Shown here: positions 25,659 to 35,449 of the stretch, piece after piece
Layout: every line of letters begins with the position of its first letter
Numbering within the stretch: position 1 is the stretch's first letter
Source: an uncultured Flavobacteriaceae bacterium
GTDB taxonomy: Bacteria; Bacteroidota; Bacteroidia; Flavobacteriales; Flavobacteriaceae
Direction of reading: 5' to 3'
Assembly: GCA_943788095.1 (NCBI GenBank)
Contig: CALSOZ010000001.1
Span: 310,001 to 374,000 of the forward strand
Length of the DNA stretch: 64,000 nucleotides
Made by a program: the position numbers and the translations under genes
Notes under the pieces: generated by a model
Database searches by the model: none
What the model was told of the DNA's origin: nothing
Seen by the model: the letters and a program-made list of their open reading frames with translations, nothing else

Positions 25659-26089
25659 AACCAACCACAACACTAACGTTTTTTACGCCTGAAAACTTCA
25701 ATACGCTAGGCGCAGTTTACTTTGATACAGGAATCTCAGCAGGGTTTCCATCGCCAGCGGAGGATTTTAAGCAGGAGCGCCTTTCGTTAGACAACGAGCT
25801 TATTAAAAATAAAGAAGCCACTTTTTTTGCACGTGTTAGTGGGCAATCCATGATTGATGCGGGACTCAATGACAACGATCTTTTGGTGATTGATCGGAGC
25901 CTTTCTCCAGCACACAATAAAATTGCGGTTTGTTTTTTAGATGGAGAATTTACAGTCAAACGTCTCAAGGTTGAAAAGGATGAGGTTTGGTTACAGCCCG
26001 AAAACAAAAACTATCAACCCATTAAAATCACAGAAGAAAATGACTTTGTGATTTGGGGAATTGTTACCAATGTTATTAAAAAAGTATAA
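25649..26089 (+). CDS. umuD: LexA/UmuD-type S24 self-cleaving peptidase
   Basis: The 146-residue protein contains the Ala-Gly autocleavage site ([11 protein letters not shown], about residue 30), the catalytic Ser in [20 protein letters not shown] (about 67) and the catalytic Lys in [15 protein letters not shown] (about 104). There is no DNA-binding domain, so it is UmuD rather than LexA. RecA-stimulated cleavage would produce the active UmuD' partner of UmuC. It overlaps umuC by 10 bp and is convergent with rpoN with a 2-bp gap. Confidence 0.9.
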   Translation: MSIKPTTTLTFFTPENFNTLGAVYFDTGISAGFPSPAEDFKQERLSLDNELIKNKEATFFARVSGQSMIDAGLNDNDLLVIDRSLSPAHNKIAVCFLDGEFTVKRLKVEKDEVWLQPENKNYQPIKITEENDFVIWGIVTNVIKKV

Positions 26090-26091
26090 GC

Positions 26092-27546
26092 TTATAGTTG
26101 CTTGCGAAGTCGAGCGACAGGAAGGTCTAATTGCTCGCGGTATTTAGCAATTGTTCTTCGTGCGATTGGGTAGCCTTTTTCTTTTAAAATGAGTGCCAAC
26201 TTTTCGTCTGTAAGCGGTTTTTTCTTATCCTCTTCGACGATCACCGTTTTTAGAATACTTTTGATTTCTCGTGTTGAAACTTCCTCACCTTGATCATTGG
26301 TCATGGACTCACTAAAAAATTCTTTAATTAACTTGGTTCCGTAAGGTGTGTCTACATACTTGCTGTTAGCGACGCGGGATACGGTCGAAACATCCATTTC
26401 TATTTCATCGGCAATATCCTTCAAGATCATAGGTCTTAGTTGTTCCTCATCGCCCGACAAAAAGTACTTTTTTTGATAATGCATAATAGCACTCATGGTC
26501 ACAAATAAGGTTTGTTGCCGTTGCCGTACGGCATCAATAAACCACTTGGCAGCATCTAATTTTTGTTTGATAAATAGAACAGCTTCTTTTTGAGATTTTG
26601 TTTTTTCTTTAGAAGCTTTATAGCCTTTTAGCATTTCGTTATAAGGCTTCGATACGTGAAGCTCTGGCGCGTTTCGTCCATTGAGACTCATTTCTAATTC
26701 ACCTTCTACAATTTTGATGGTGAAATCGGGAACCACATGTTCAATAGAGCGGGTGTTGTTAGAGTAGGAACTCCCAGGCTTAGGATTCAAGCGTTCAATT
26801 TCTGAGATGGCATCCTTCAGTTGTAACTCCGTGATGCTAAATTTATGTAAGAGTTTTTTGTAGTGCTTTTTAGTAAATTGTTCAAATCCCGATTCAATGA
26901 TTTTACTCGCAAGTGCCGTATGGGGTGTTTGCGTTTTTCGATGCAATTGAAGGACTAAACACTCTTGAAGATTTCTAGCACCCACGCCTGCAGGATCTAA
27001 TAAATGAACCACTTTAAGGACGGATTCAATCGTTTTTTCGTCGGTATAGATGTTTTGAGTAAAGGCCAAATCATCCATAATATCGAGCAGTGGACGTCGA
27101 ATGTAACCGCTATCATCGATACTTCCAATTAAGAATTCAGCAATTTGATAATGGGTTTCTTCTAAGGGAAATGTGTTGAGTTGGGCAATAAGGTGTTGTG
27201 TAAAAGAGGTGCCAGAAGCATAAGGCATTGTTTTTTGTTCGTCATCTGCACTATAATTATTGGCATGAAGCCGGTATTCTGGAATTTCATCATCACTCAG
27301 ATACTCATCGACATTGATGTCGTCCGTATTGATTTGCTCATTATCTAGGTCATTTTCATTGGAGTCAAACTCATCTTCATAGGATGTTTCTTGATCTTTT
27401 CCGCTTTCAAGCGCTGGGTTTTCTTCGAGCTCTTGTTTGAGGCGTTGCTCAAAAGCTTGTGTAGGCAACTGTATCAGCTTCATCAGCTGAATTTGCTGAG
27501 GCGATAGTTTTTGTGATAATTTATAGTGTAGATATTGCTTTAGCAT
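26092..27546 (-). CDS. rpoN: RNA polymerase sigma-54 factor
   Basis: The 484-residue protein has a Gln/Leu-rich region I (LSPQQIQLMKLIQLPTQAFEQRLKQELEENPAL), an acidic region II of about 60 residues, the core-binding domain with LDPAGVGARNLQECLVLQL, a helix-turn-helix (DVSTVSRVANSKYV) and the RpoN box ARRTIAKYREQL near the C-terminus. It directs RNA polymerase to -24/-12 promoters and needs AAA+ activators, none of which lies in this window. It is downstream of asnS in the same direction (91-bp gap). Confidence 0.95.
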   Translation of the reverse strand: MLKQYLHYKLSQKLSPQQIQLMKLIQLPTQAFEQRLKQELEENPALESGKDQETSYEDEFDSNENDLDNEQINTDDINVDEYLSDDEIPEYRLHANNYSADDEQKTMPYASGTSFTQHLIAQLNTFPLEETHYQIAEFLIGSIDDSGYIRRPLLDIMDDLAFTQNIYTDEKTIESVLKVVHLLDPAGVGARNLQECLVLQLHRKTQTPHTALASKIIESGFEQFTKKHYKKLLHKFSITELQLKDAISEIERLNPKPGSSYSNNTRSIEHVVPDFTIKIVEGELEMSLNGRNAPELHVSKPYNEMLKGYKASKEKTKSQKEAVLFIKQKLDAAKWFIDAVRQRQQTLFVTMSAIMHYQKKYFLSGDEEQLRPMILKDIADEIEMDVSTVSRVANSKYVDTPYGTKLIKEFFSESMTNDQGEEVSTREIKSILKTVIVEEDKKKPLTDEKLALILKEKGYPIARRTIAKYREQLDLPVARLRKQL

Positions 27547-27637
27547 TAATTATTTGGGTTTTTATAAAAATAAGAAAAAAACACTATAGTATATGTTAAG
27601 CAGCATTGTTTTTAAGCAGCCATCTCTATATTGAGAT

Positions 27638-29080
27638 TTAAAAATCAGCATTAAAAGGGGTTCGAGGATAAGGAATGACATCTCTAATATTGCCCATGCC
27701 TGTAGCAAACATGACGAGCCTTTCAAATCCGAGTCCAAACCCAGAATGCACAGCAGTCCCGTATTTTCTTAAATCTAAATACCACCAAAGGTCTTCCTCT
27801 GGAATATCCAGTTCTGCCATTTTTTCTTTTAAAACGTCCAAACGCTCTTCACGTTGCGATCCGCCCACAATTTCCCCAATTCCTGGGAATAAAATATCCA
27901 TGGCTCGGACTGTTTTCCCGTCTTCGTTGAGGCGCATATAAAACGCTTTAATTTTGGCGGGATAATCAAATAGAATGACTGGACATTTAAAATGTTGTTC
28001 GACCAAAAACCGCTCGTGTTCACTTTGTAAATCGGCGCCCCATTCGTCAATAATATATTTAAATTTCTTCTTTTTATTAGGTTTGCAATTTCTCAAAATA
28101 TCAATGGCTTCGGTGTAGCTAACGCGTTTAAAGTTGTTGTCAACAATAAAGCGAAGTTTTTCTGTTAGCGGCATTGGGGCGCGTTCATTTTGTGGTTTCG
28201 ATTTGTCTTCTTGCTCCAGACGTTGCTCTAAAAAGGCCAGATCCTCTTTGTTGTGTTCCAATACGTAACTAATGACAAACTTCATAAAGTCTTCTGCAAG
28301 GTCCATATTTCCTGCCAAATCCATAAAGGCGACTTCGGGTTCAATCATCCAAAACTCGGCTAAATGTCGCGAGGTGTTTGAGTTTTCGGCTCTAAATGTC
28401 GGTCCAAAAGTATAGACTTTTCCCAAGGCCATCGCATAGGTTTCTGCTTCGAGTTGCCCAGAGACAGTTAGGTTGGTTTCTTTTCCAAAAAAGTCTTTTG
28501 AATAATCCACATCGCCAGCGTCCGTTAGTGGTGGGTTTTTTGGATCTAAAGTGGTTACTCTAAACATTTCGCCCGCACCTTCGGCATCACTTCCAGTGAC
28601 AATTGGAGCATGCATATAATAAAACCCATTTTTATTAAAATAGGAATGAATCGCAAAAGAGAGCGAAGAACGCAGTCGCATCACGGCACTAAATGTGTTT
28701 GTTCGTGTACGCAAATGTGCTTGTTCTCTTAAAAACTCTAACGAATGACGTTTGGGTTGTAAGATGGTTTTTGAAACCTCTTCGGGATCAGCATCTCCTA
28801 AAATGTCTATAGAGCTCACTTGAACTTCTACAGATTGTCCTTTTCCTTGGCTTTCAACCAATCCGCCTTTTATATGAACCGCAGCGCCTGTCGTAATGCG
28901 TTTTAACAAGGCCTCATCCATGGTTTCAAAGTCGACCACACATTGGATACTTTGAAGGCATGAACCATCATTAAGTGCTATAAATCGATTGGCTCTAAAC
29001 GTTCGAACCCATCCTTTGACTTCGATGTCCGTATGTTTGAGCTCTTGAGTTAATAAATGTGCAACGGTGCTGGTGGTCAT
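27638..29080 (-). CDS. asnS: Asparaginyl-tRNA synthetase
   Basis: The 480-residue class IIb synthetase shows the N-terminal OB-fold anticodon-binding domain (KGWVRTFRANRFIALNDGS), motif 2 around TFRAENSNTSRHLAEFWMIE and motif 3 GFGLGFERLVMFATGMGNIRD. The SRHLAEF signature distinguishes AsnRS from AspRS. It attaches Asn to its tRNA in the cytosol. A TATATTTG promoter box lies about 20 bp upstream of the start. Confidence 0.96.
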   Translation of the reverse strand: MTTSTVAHLLTQELKHTDIEVKGWVRTFRANRFIALNDGSCLQSIQCVVDFETMDEALLKRITTGAAVHIKGGLVESQGKGQSVEVQVSSIDILGDADPEEVSKTILQPKRHSLEFLREQAHLRTRTNTFSAVMRLRSSLSFAIHSYFNKNGFYYMHAPIVTGSDAEGAGEMFRVTTLDPKNPPLTDAGDVDYSKDFFGKETNLTVSGQLEAETYAMALGKVYTFGPTFRAENSNTSRHLAEFWMIEPEVAFMDLAGNMDLAEDFMKFVISYVLEHNKEDLAFLEQRLEQEDKSKPQNERAPMPLTEKLRFIVDNNFKRVSYTEAIDILRNCKPNKKKKFKYIIDEWGADLQSEHERFLVEQHFKCPVILFDYPAKIKAFYMRLNEDGKTVRAMDILFPGIGEIVGGSQREERLDVLKEKMAELDIPEEDLWWYLDLRKYGTAVHSGFGLGFERLVMFATGMGNIRDVIPYPRTPFNADF

Positions 29081-29101
29081 AAGTACAATTTTTTAATTCT
29101 A

Positions 29102-29109
29102 CAAATATA
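29102..29109 (-). promoter_or_regulatory. -7 promoter element of asnS
   Basis: TATATTTG on the minus strand lies about 21 bp before the asnS ATG, fitting the Bacteroidota consensus. Confidence 0.55.
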
Positions 29110-29139
29110 TAGTTTTAAGCGAAACGAATTGATTCTGTT

Positions 29140-31533
29140 TTAGTCTTCTTCAAACGCTTCCCCTTCTGGGATGATATTCAATGCAGGTTTCTTTAAAACT
29201 TTCTTGTTTGCAATGCTACGTTCTAACGACAACAATAGGCATGGTAATAACAGTAAATTAGCCAACATTGCCAGTAATAAGGTTGCTGAAATTAAGGCGC
29301 CTAAGGCTACGGTTCCTCCAAAGTTTGAAGTGATAAAAACCGAAAACCCAAAGAATAATACGATGGATGTATAGAACATACTTACCCCAGTTTCACGAAG
29401 TGCAGCAAATACAGATTTTTTAATTTTCCAATGGTTGGCCAGTAGCTCTTGTCGGTATTTTGCCAAAAAGTGAATGGTGTCATCTACAGAAATTCCAAAG
29501 GCGATACTAAAAACTAATATCGTTGAGGGTTTTATAGGAACCCCTAAATAACCCATCATTCCAGCCGTGACTAGTAATGGTAGTAAATTAGGAATCAAGG
29601 AAATAACAATCATCCGCGATGAGCGAAACATATAAGCCATAAAAAGAGAGATCAAAAAGATGGCTAAGGCCAATGATAACACTAAATTTCGTACTAAATA
29701 TTTGGTTCCTTTTTGAAACAAATATGCTTTTCCTGTGATCGATACATCGTACTGCTTTTCAGGAAATAATTTATCGATTTTTGCGAGAAGATCTTCTTCA
29801 ATACGCTCCATTTTATCGATCCCAGCATCTTTCATAAACGAGGTGATTCGTGCATAGCGCCCCGTACTGTCGACAAAGTTTTTTAGGAGCTCAACATCAG
29901 TAGAAGCGTTTTTTGCATAGGATAAAATGAAACTATTTTCTTGTGCGGAAGGCAGCTGATAATATTTTGTATTGCCATTGTAATATGCTTGTTTAGAATA
30001 CTTTACTAAACTGACGACCGAGAGGGGCTTTGAAAGTTCTGGAATTTCAACAATCAAGTCTTCTAGCGCACTCATTCGCTTTAAGGTTGAGAGTTTCATC
30101 ACTCCTTTTTTTCGTTTGGTATCGATTAAAATTTCCAGAGGCATCACCCCATTAAACTCCCGTTCATAAAACGCTATATCTTTATAAAACTCTGCTTTTT
30201 TAGGCATGTCTTCAATTAAACTTCCGGTAGTTTCAATTTGAAAAATTCCAATGATACTGACCGTTAGTAAAATAATAGCCGTAGCATATATGGTGATATT
30301 TTTATGTTTGACAGTGTGCTCGATCCAATCGCCCAATTGATTGATCCAACGCTTATTCAAATGCTCTAAATGCTTCTCTTTTGGAATTGGCATAAAACTA
30401 TAAATCACTGGAATGATAAACAAACACAATAGGAAAATTGCGATGATACTTAGGGAGGCCACAATGCCAAATTCGGTTAGTAATTTGCTTTGTGTAATGA
30501 TAAATGTTGCAAAACCAGAAGCCGTTGTGACGTTGGTCATTAAGGTGGCGTTTCCTACTTTTGAAATAACCCGTTGTAGCGACTTCGCTTTATTTCCATG
30601 TTTGTTGACTTCGTGCTGGTATTTATTAATCAGAAATATACAATTTGGAATCCCAATCACAATAATCAAGGGGGGAATCAAGGCAGTAAGTACCGTGATT
30701 TCATACTCTAATAATCCTAAAATTCCAAAGGTCCACATCACTCCAATAACCACAACAGTCATGGAAATAAAAGTAGCCCTATAAGATCTAAAAAAGAAAA
30801 AGAAAATAAACGAAGTGAGTAAAATAGCCGCTAAAATAAACGTGCTAATTTCATCCACGATATTTTGAGAATTCAGCGTTCGCACATACGGCATTCCAGA
30901 GACACGGACATCTAAATCATACGCTTGCTCAAACGCTTTTACTTTAGGAATCAGCTGTGTTTCAATAAACGCTTTTCGTTCGGGGGTGTTGACAATCGTT
31001 TTATTTAGGTAAATAGCCGTTCGAATGGCTTCTGTGTTTTTATTAAAAAGAATGTTGTCATAAAACGGATAGTCTTGAAAAAGTGCTTTTTTTAGACCCT
31101 CTAGTTCCACTTGAGTTTGAACTGAATCTTTAATAAATGGAACGAGGTCAAATCGCTTTTTTTGTTCATTTTTGATCAGTTTCTGTAAATCTTTGATCGT
31201 AATGACGGCTTCAACGTTCGGGTGGCCATCAAAACTTTTGGAAAAAGTGTTCCAAGCATTCAGTTTTTCGACCGTGAGCAGCGTACGATCTTTAACGCCT
31301 ATGACAATCAAATTACCTTCTTCACCAAAAATATCTAAAAAATGATTGTATTCTAAGTTGATGGGATGATCGTCGGGTAATAAATTCGCTTCGGTATAGG
31401 TAAAGCGCATATTGTTCCACTGCATGGAAAAAAAAACAGTAGTAAGCACTACAGCAATAAGAATGACAATTCTGTTCCTAAGAATCAGTCTTGCAACGGT
31501 TTCCCAAAAACCGTTTGAAAAGAGTTTAAACAT
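29140..31533 (-). CDS. MMPL/RND-superfamily exporter (797 aa)
   Basis: The 797-residue protein has two halves, each with a periplasmic loop and six membrane helices. Helix 1 is VILIAVVLTTVFFSMQWNN, the first sterol-sensing-like block is LTALIPPLIIVIGIPNCIFLINKY, and its second-half counterpart is PSTILVFSIAFGISVDDTIHFLAKYRQE. The Asp pair in GISVDDTIHF resembles proton-relay positions of MMPL/HpnN-type exporters, which usually move lipids or hydrophobic compounds and work without a dedicated adaptor. It is monocistronic, with its own promoter at 31552. Confidence 0.85.
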   Translation of the reverse strand: MFKLFSNGFWETVARLILRNRIVILIAVVLTTVFFSMQWNNMRFTYTEANLLPDDHPINLEYNHFLDIFGEEGNLIVIGVKDRTLLTVEKLNAWNTFSKSFDGHPNVEAVITIKDLQKLIKNEQKKRFDLVPFIKDSVQTQVELEGLKKALFQDYPFYDNILFNKNTEAIRTAIYLNKTIVNTPERKAFIETQLIPKVKAFEQAYDLDVRVSGMPYVRTLNSQNIVDEISTFILAAILLTSFIFFFFFRSYRATFISMTVVVIGVMWTFGILGLLEYEITVLTALIPPLIIVIGIPNCIFLINKYQHEVNKHGNKAKSLQRVISKVGNATLMTNVTTASGFATFIITQSKLLTEFGIVASLSIIAIFLLCLFIIPVIYSFMPIPKEKHLEHLNKRWINQLGDWIEHTVKHKNITIYATAIILLTVSIIGIFQIETTGSLIEDMPKKAEFYKDIAFYEREFNGVMPLEILIDTKRKKGVMKLSTLKRMSALEDLIVEIPELSKPLSVVSLVKYSKQAYYNGNTKYYQLPSAQENSFILSYAKNASTDVELLKNFVDSTGRYARITSFMKDAGIDKMERIEEDLLAKIDKLFPEKQYDVSITGKAYLFQKGTKYLVRNLVLSLALAIFLISLFMAYMFRSSRMIVISLIPNLLPLLVTAGMMGYLGVPIKPSTILVFSIAFGISVDDTIHFLAKYRQELLANHWKIKKSVFAALRETGVSMFYTSIVLFFGFSVFITSNFGGTVALGALISATLLLAMLANLLLLPCLLLSLERSIANKKVLKKPALNIIPEGEAFEED

Positions 31534-31551
31534 AGCCTATTTTGATGGGCT

Positions 31552-31559
31552 CAAAGGTA
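31552..31559 (-). promoter_or_regulatory. -7 promoter element of the MMPL exporter gene
   Basis: TACCTTTG on the minus strand lies 18 bp before the start codon, matching TAnnTTTG exactly. Confidence 0.55.
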
Positions 31560-31629
31560 AATAAAAGGAATCTAAAAGAAGGGCATGGAGTGTTTAATTT
31601 CTATACTAAAAAATTAAATAAGTGTGGGA

Positions 31630-32187
31630 TTAAACCTTGAGGATTTCAATTTCTTTTGAAACGAATAATTCGTCAGCTTTTTTAACATGAGCATCCGTTA
31701 GTTTTTGCACATCCATTTCAGCATTTTTTTGAAGATCTTCTGAGGCATCTTCGATATTTTTGATTTCCGAATTCGCATCTTTTCTGGCGGCGCGTATCGA
31801 AATTTTTGCTTCTTCAACTTCAGACTTCGCTTGTTTGGCCAATTCACGGCGGCGTTCTTCTGTTAATGGCGGTACATTGATAATGATGGTTTCGCCATTA
31901 TTCATTGGATTAAATCCTAAATTGGCAACCATAATAGCGCGTTCTATTTCTTGTAACATGGCTTTTTCCCATGGTTGAACGGTAATGGTTCGTCCATCCG
32001 GGGTATTAACATTTGCAACTTGAGTTAAGGGTGTTTGAGAGCCATAATAATCGACCATCACACTGCCCAACATGGCTGGACTTGCTTTTCCGGCACGGAT
32101 ATTCACAAATTGTTTTTCTAAATGCTTGAGCGCATTTACCATCGCTTCTTTTGTGCTATCCAGTATAAAATCTATTTCTTCGTTCAT
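31630..32187 (-). CDS. frr: Ribosome recycling factor
   Basis: The 185-residue protein has the RRF start ILDSTKEAMVNALKHLEKQFVNIRAGKASPAML, the beta domain PLTQVANVNTPDGRTITVQPWEK and the C-terminal helix LTDAHVKKADELFVSKEIEIL. It splits post-termination ribosomes together with EF-G. It follows pyrH by 25 bp, the usual pyrH-frr pair. Confidence 0.96.
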   Translation of the reverse strand: MNEEIDFILDSTKEAMVNALKHLEKQFVNIRAGKASPAMLGSVMVDYYGSQTPLTQVANVNTPDGRTITVQPWEKAMLQEIERAIMVANLGFNPMNNGETIIINVPPLTEERRRELAKQAKSEVEEAKISIRAARKDANSEIKNIEDASEDLQKNAEMDVQKLTDAHVKKADELFVSKEIEILKV

Positions 32188-32212
32188 TTTAAACGTTTTA
32201 AATCTTTATTTT

Positions 32213-32917
32213 TTAACTAACCGTAGTTCCTATGGCTGCCCCGGACACAATTTTAAGAAGGTTTCCTTTGGTGTTCATGTCAAACACAATGATTGGCAGG
32301 TCGTTTTCTTGGCTTAAAGTAAAAGCGGTCGTATCCATCACTTTTAATCCTTTTTTGAGAACATCCTCAAAACTAATGGTCTCAAATTTAATGGCTGTTT
32401 TATCTTTTTCTGGATCGGTATTATAAATACCATCTACTCGGGTGCCTTTTAAAATAACGTCGGCTTCAATTTCAATGGCACGAAGTACGGCTGCTGAATC
32501 GGTTGTAAAATAAGGGTTTCCAGTCCCACCTCCAAAAATAACAACACGCCCTTTTTCTAAGTGACGCATGGCACGACGACGAATAAAAGGCTCGGCAACT
32601 TCATTAATTTTTATGGCAGACTGTAAACGGGTTGGAATTCCAGCATCTTCTAAGGCACTTTGTAAGGCTAAGCCATTAATAACAGTGGCCAACATACCCA
32701 TATGATCCCCTTGAACACGGTCCATTCCATTACTCGCTCCAGCAACCCCTCGAAAAATATTACCACCACCAATGACAATGGCCACTTGGATGCCTTGATC
32801 GGTAATTTGTTTGATTTCCTTAGCGTAATCGGACAAACGATCGGGATCGATTCCGTAATTGCGATTTCCCATCAGGGCTTCTCCAGAGAGTTTGAGTAAT
32901 ATTCGTTTATATGTCAT
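32213..32917 (-). CDS. pyrH: UMP kinase
   Basis: The track start at 32947 is too early; the family start [17 protein letters not shown] begins at 32917, giving 234 residues. Motifs include the amino-acid-kinase GGGNIFRG, the UMP site around [16 protein letters not shown], and [19 protein letters not shown]. It phosphorylates UMP in pyrimidine synthesis and is a hexameric, GTP-activated enzyme in bacteria. A TATATTTG promoter box lies 19 bp upstream and frr follows. Confidence 0.95.
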   Translation of the reverse strand: MTYKRILLKLSGEALMGNRNYGIDPDRLSDYAKEIKQITDQGIQVAIVIGGGNIFRGVAGASNGMDRVQGDHMGMLATVINGLALQSALEDAGIPTRLQSAIKINEVAEPFIRRRAMRHLEKGRVVIFGGGTGNPYFTTDSAAVLRAIEIEADVILKGTRVDGIYNTDPEKDKTAIKFETISFEDVLKKGLKVMDTTAFTLSQENDLPIIVFDMNTKGNLLKIVSGAAIGTTVS

Positions 32918-32936
32918 AGTTGTGTCGCTCGTTGCA

Positions 32937-32944
32937 CAAATATA
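32937..32944 (-). promoter_or_regulatory. -7 promoter element of the pyrH-frr operon
   Basis: TATATTTG on the minus strand lies 19 bp before the corrected pyrH ATG. This also argues against the longer ORF-track start, which would begin upstream of the box. Confidence 0.55.
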
Positions 32945-32986
32945 CACAATATCTTAAATCCTAAAAGCGGTTTTCTGGAATTCCGA

Positions 32987-34561
32987 TTAATTTATAATCA
33001 CCTTTTTAACCACTCTTTCTGAGTTTGAAGACACTTCCAAAAAGTAAACTCCCGAATTTAAACGACTTACGTCGATGCTATTGGCGTTGTTTTCTTTTTT
33101 AAGGACTAGTTTCCCGTACACATCATAAAGTGCTAAGGCACTGAGAGGCTTTTTAGATGAGATATAAATTTTGTCGGTTGCAGGGTTTGGATACAATTTA
33201 AGTGTGCTGTCTAAATCCAAATCCTTATCAGTACTTAAAACGACTTCTTGGTACACTCTCACATAATCTACAGTCATGGCACTTTCAGTAAACCCAGGAT
33301 CCACAGCTCCAGAAATACCACCCATTGCAACATTGAGTAAAATAAACTGATCTTCATCAAAGGGCCATGTAGCAGTATTTTTATCTGAAGGCTTGTAGGT
33401 GTAAAATCCAACACCGTCCACTAAAAACGTAATTTGATCTGGCGACCAGTTCATAGAATACACGTGGAAATTAGAATTCACATCTGAAATGTTAATTCCT
33501 AAAGTGTTTTCAGTATTACCGCTACTTGAACCTGTATGTAAGGCACTAGACACGTGATTCGTTGCTCCTAAACCGTGCTCCATAATATCTATTTCTCCAC
33601 AGTCTGGCCAACTGGTTGTTCCATGACTAGAATGCCAAAAAGCACCGGGCTCATAAATGTTTTTACCAAGCGTCCAAATGGCAGGCCACGTGCCGTTTCC
33701 TTTCGGAAGTTTTGCACGGACATCGACTCTCCCGTATGTAAACGCAAATTTTGAGTTGAGTCGTGCTGAGGTAAAGCTTTTTGTTAAGCCTTGATCCGAC
33801 CGATTTTTTCTTATAGCGACGATATTTAGGTTTCCTGAAGTGTCTACAAATGAATTTTCCTCAAGATCGGTGTAATGTTGCTCCTCTCCATTAGCCCAAC
33901 CAACTCCCGGAATGATCACTTGGGTTTGATGGTGCCAATTCGTTGAATTCACTGCTCCTGGAGTGTCAAAATTATCTTCCCAAACCGGATCGCCACCATA
34001 TATCACATCCAATGCATTTGGATCTGTCGCTTCTGAGCCATCGTCAATATCATCTATTAAATACGTCCCTGGAGTAGTAATACCACCATCAATAAAAAGG
34101 GTTAAACGGCTGTAGGTTCCGCTGGCATTTATTGGTGTACCAACTCCTGATATTACAGCATTAGAGAAATCGAATGTAATCCCAGTGGTCCATCCACTGC
34201 CTGTAGGTATGTTTTGGGTCACTTCAACATCATCATTTACACTACCTTCTAATTTGAGAACCATAGTGTGCGCATTGGGGTCAAAACCGTAGAATGAAAG
34301 CGAAATGGTTTTTTGAACCTCCAAATCAATATCCCTGGACAAACCAAGTGTAAACCCTTGCCAGGCATCGGGTCCATCATTATAAAATTGCCCGACAGTA
34401 TTCCCAGGATTACTTGGGTCTGTTCTTGTTGAAAAACCACTGCCACCAAAAGCTGTAAAGACCTCTGATGTTTCAGAAAAATCGATGGGCATTTGTTGTG
34501 CTAAAGAAAATTGGACAACAAATAAAAATGTAAATGTAAGCTGAGTAAAGTTAATTTTCAT
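32987..34561 (-). CDS. Secreted GH16 beta-glucanase (laminarinase-like) with T9SS sorting domain
   Basis: The ATG at 34561 gives a clean signal peptide (MKINFTQLTFTFLFVVQFSLAQ), and the product is 524 residues. After an N-terminal beta-sandwich of about 170 residues (probably carbohydrate-binding) comes the GH16 domain with the catalytic signature GEIDIMEHG (ExDxxE), preceded by GTWPAIWTLGKN. The C-terminal sorting domain begins KLYPNPATDKIYI and ends VVKKVIIN, so the enzyme is exported by T9SS. GH16 enzymes of marine flavobacteria typically cut beta-1,3-glucans such as laminarin. No SusCD pair or other glycosidase lies alongside. Confidence 0.9.
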   Translation of the reverse strand: MKINFTQLTFTFLFVVQFSLAQQMPIDFSETSEVFTAFGGSGFSTRTDPSNPGNTVGQFYNDGPDAWQGFTLGLSRDIDLEVQKTISLSFYGFDPNAHTMVLKLEGSVNDDVEVTQNIPTGSGWTTGITFDFSNAVISGVGTPINASGTYSRLTLFIDGGITTPGTYLIDDIDDGSEATDPNALDVIYGGDPVWEDNFDTPGAVNSTNWHHQTQVIIPGVGWANGEEQHYTDLEENSFVDTSGNLNIVAIRKNRSDQGLTKSFTSARLNSKFAFTYGRVDVRAKLPKGNGTWPAIWTLGKNIYEPGAFWHSSHGTTSWPDCGEIDIMEHGLGATNHVSSALHTGSSSGNTENTLGINISDVNSNFHVYSMNWSPDQITFLVDGVGFYTYKPSDKNTATWPFDEDQFILLNVAMGGISGAVDPGFTESAMTVDYVRVYQEVVLSTDKDLDLDSTLKLYPNPATDKIYISSKKPLSALALYDVYGKLVLKKENNANSIDVSRLNSGVYFLEVSSNSERVVKKVIIN

Positions 34562-34804
34562 TGGTATAAATTTTAAGAAAGTAAAAATATAGAGTTTCAG
34601 TACAAAAGAGGTCTTTTTTATACTATACAAAAACTATACAAGTCGAAATTAACGCCAAAAATTGTTCAAATGTAGTATTAGATTTACAAACCACCATCGT
34701 CATTATTTTGTCTGTTTACAACGGAATAAAGAAAGTTTTACTTGGCGTTTACCGTTTTTTCTTTAATTTAGATTCTTAAATTGATCCAAAATCTATTCTA
34801 GACC

Positions 34805-35341
34805 ATGAAAAAATCGAAAATGAAATTGAGCGTTAGAGAACTAAAGATACACGAGGTTGGGATTATCGTTGATTATTTATTGAACGCCAAGGATTCATTT
34901 TTGAAAGGAATGGGAGCAGATAAAAATAAATTACCAACCAGAGATGAATGGGTTGACAAGTTGGAATCGGATTTTAATAAATCATATTACGAAAAGGATT
35001 TTTATTACATTATATGGCTGCAAAACAACCAAGCTGTCGGGCATTCAAACATTAATCACATTGAATTCGGGAACACTGCAACCATGCATTTACACCTCTG
35101 GGATACAGCAACAAGAAGAAAAGGGCTCGGAGTCGATTTTTTAAAAATGACAGTTCCTTATTATTTTAAAAATTTCGAACTCCAAAAATTGATTTGTGAG
35201 CCTTATTCAAAAAATATTGCTCCGAATAAAGTCTTGAAAAAGTTGGGGTTTGAATTTGTCAGAACCTATGAAACAACACCAGGTCAGATAAATTTTCTTC
35301 AGTCTGTAAATCGGTATGAATTAAAAGAAGGACCATTTTAA
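34805..35341 (+). CDS. GNAT family N-acetyltransferase (178 aa)
   Basis: The GNAT core is visible: strand FYYIIWLQNNQAVGHSNINH, strand TATMHLHLW, the acetyl-CoA loop ATRRKGLGVDFLKMTVPYYF, and the final NIAPNKVLKKLGFEFVRTYE typical of RimJ/RimL-like GNATs. Substrate is unknown. The ATG five codons downstream (MKLSV) is an alternative start. It is monocistronic, with a separate AT-rich upstream gap shared divergently with the GH16 gene. Confidence 0.85.
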   Translation: MKKSKMKLSVRELKIHEVGIIVDYLLNAKDSFLKGMGADKNKLPTRDEWVDKLESDFNKSYYEKDFYYIIWLQNNQAVGHSNINHIEFGNTATMHLHLWDTATRRKGLGVDFLKMTVPYYFKNFELQKLICEPYSKNIAPNKVLKKLGFEFVRTYETTPGQINFLQSVNRYELKEGPF

Positions 35342-35449
35342 ATAGCGCTAAACATCTCAAAATGGGTCTTAAATCTCTCAGAAATCCCTTTTAAATCCTT
35401 GCTAAATTTCATAAATAACATTAATTTTACAGTAACAAAAGCCTAACAA

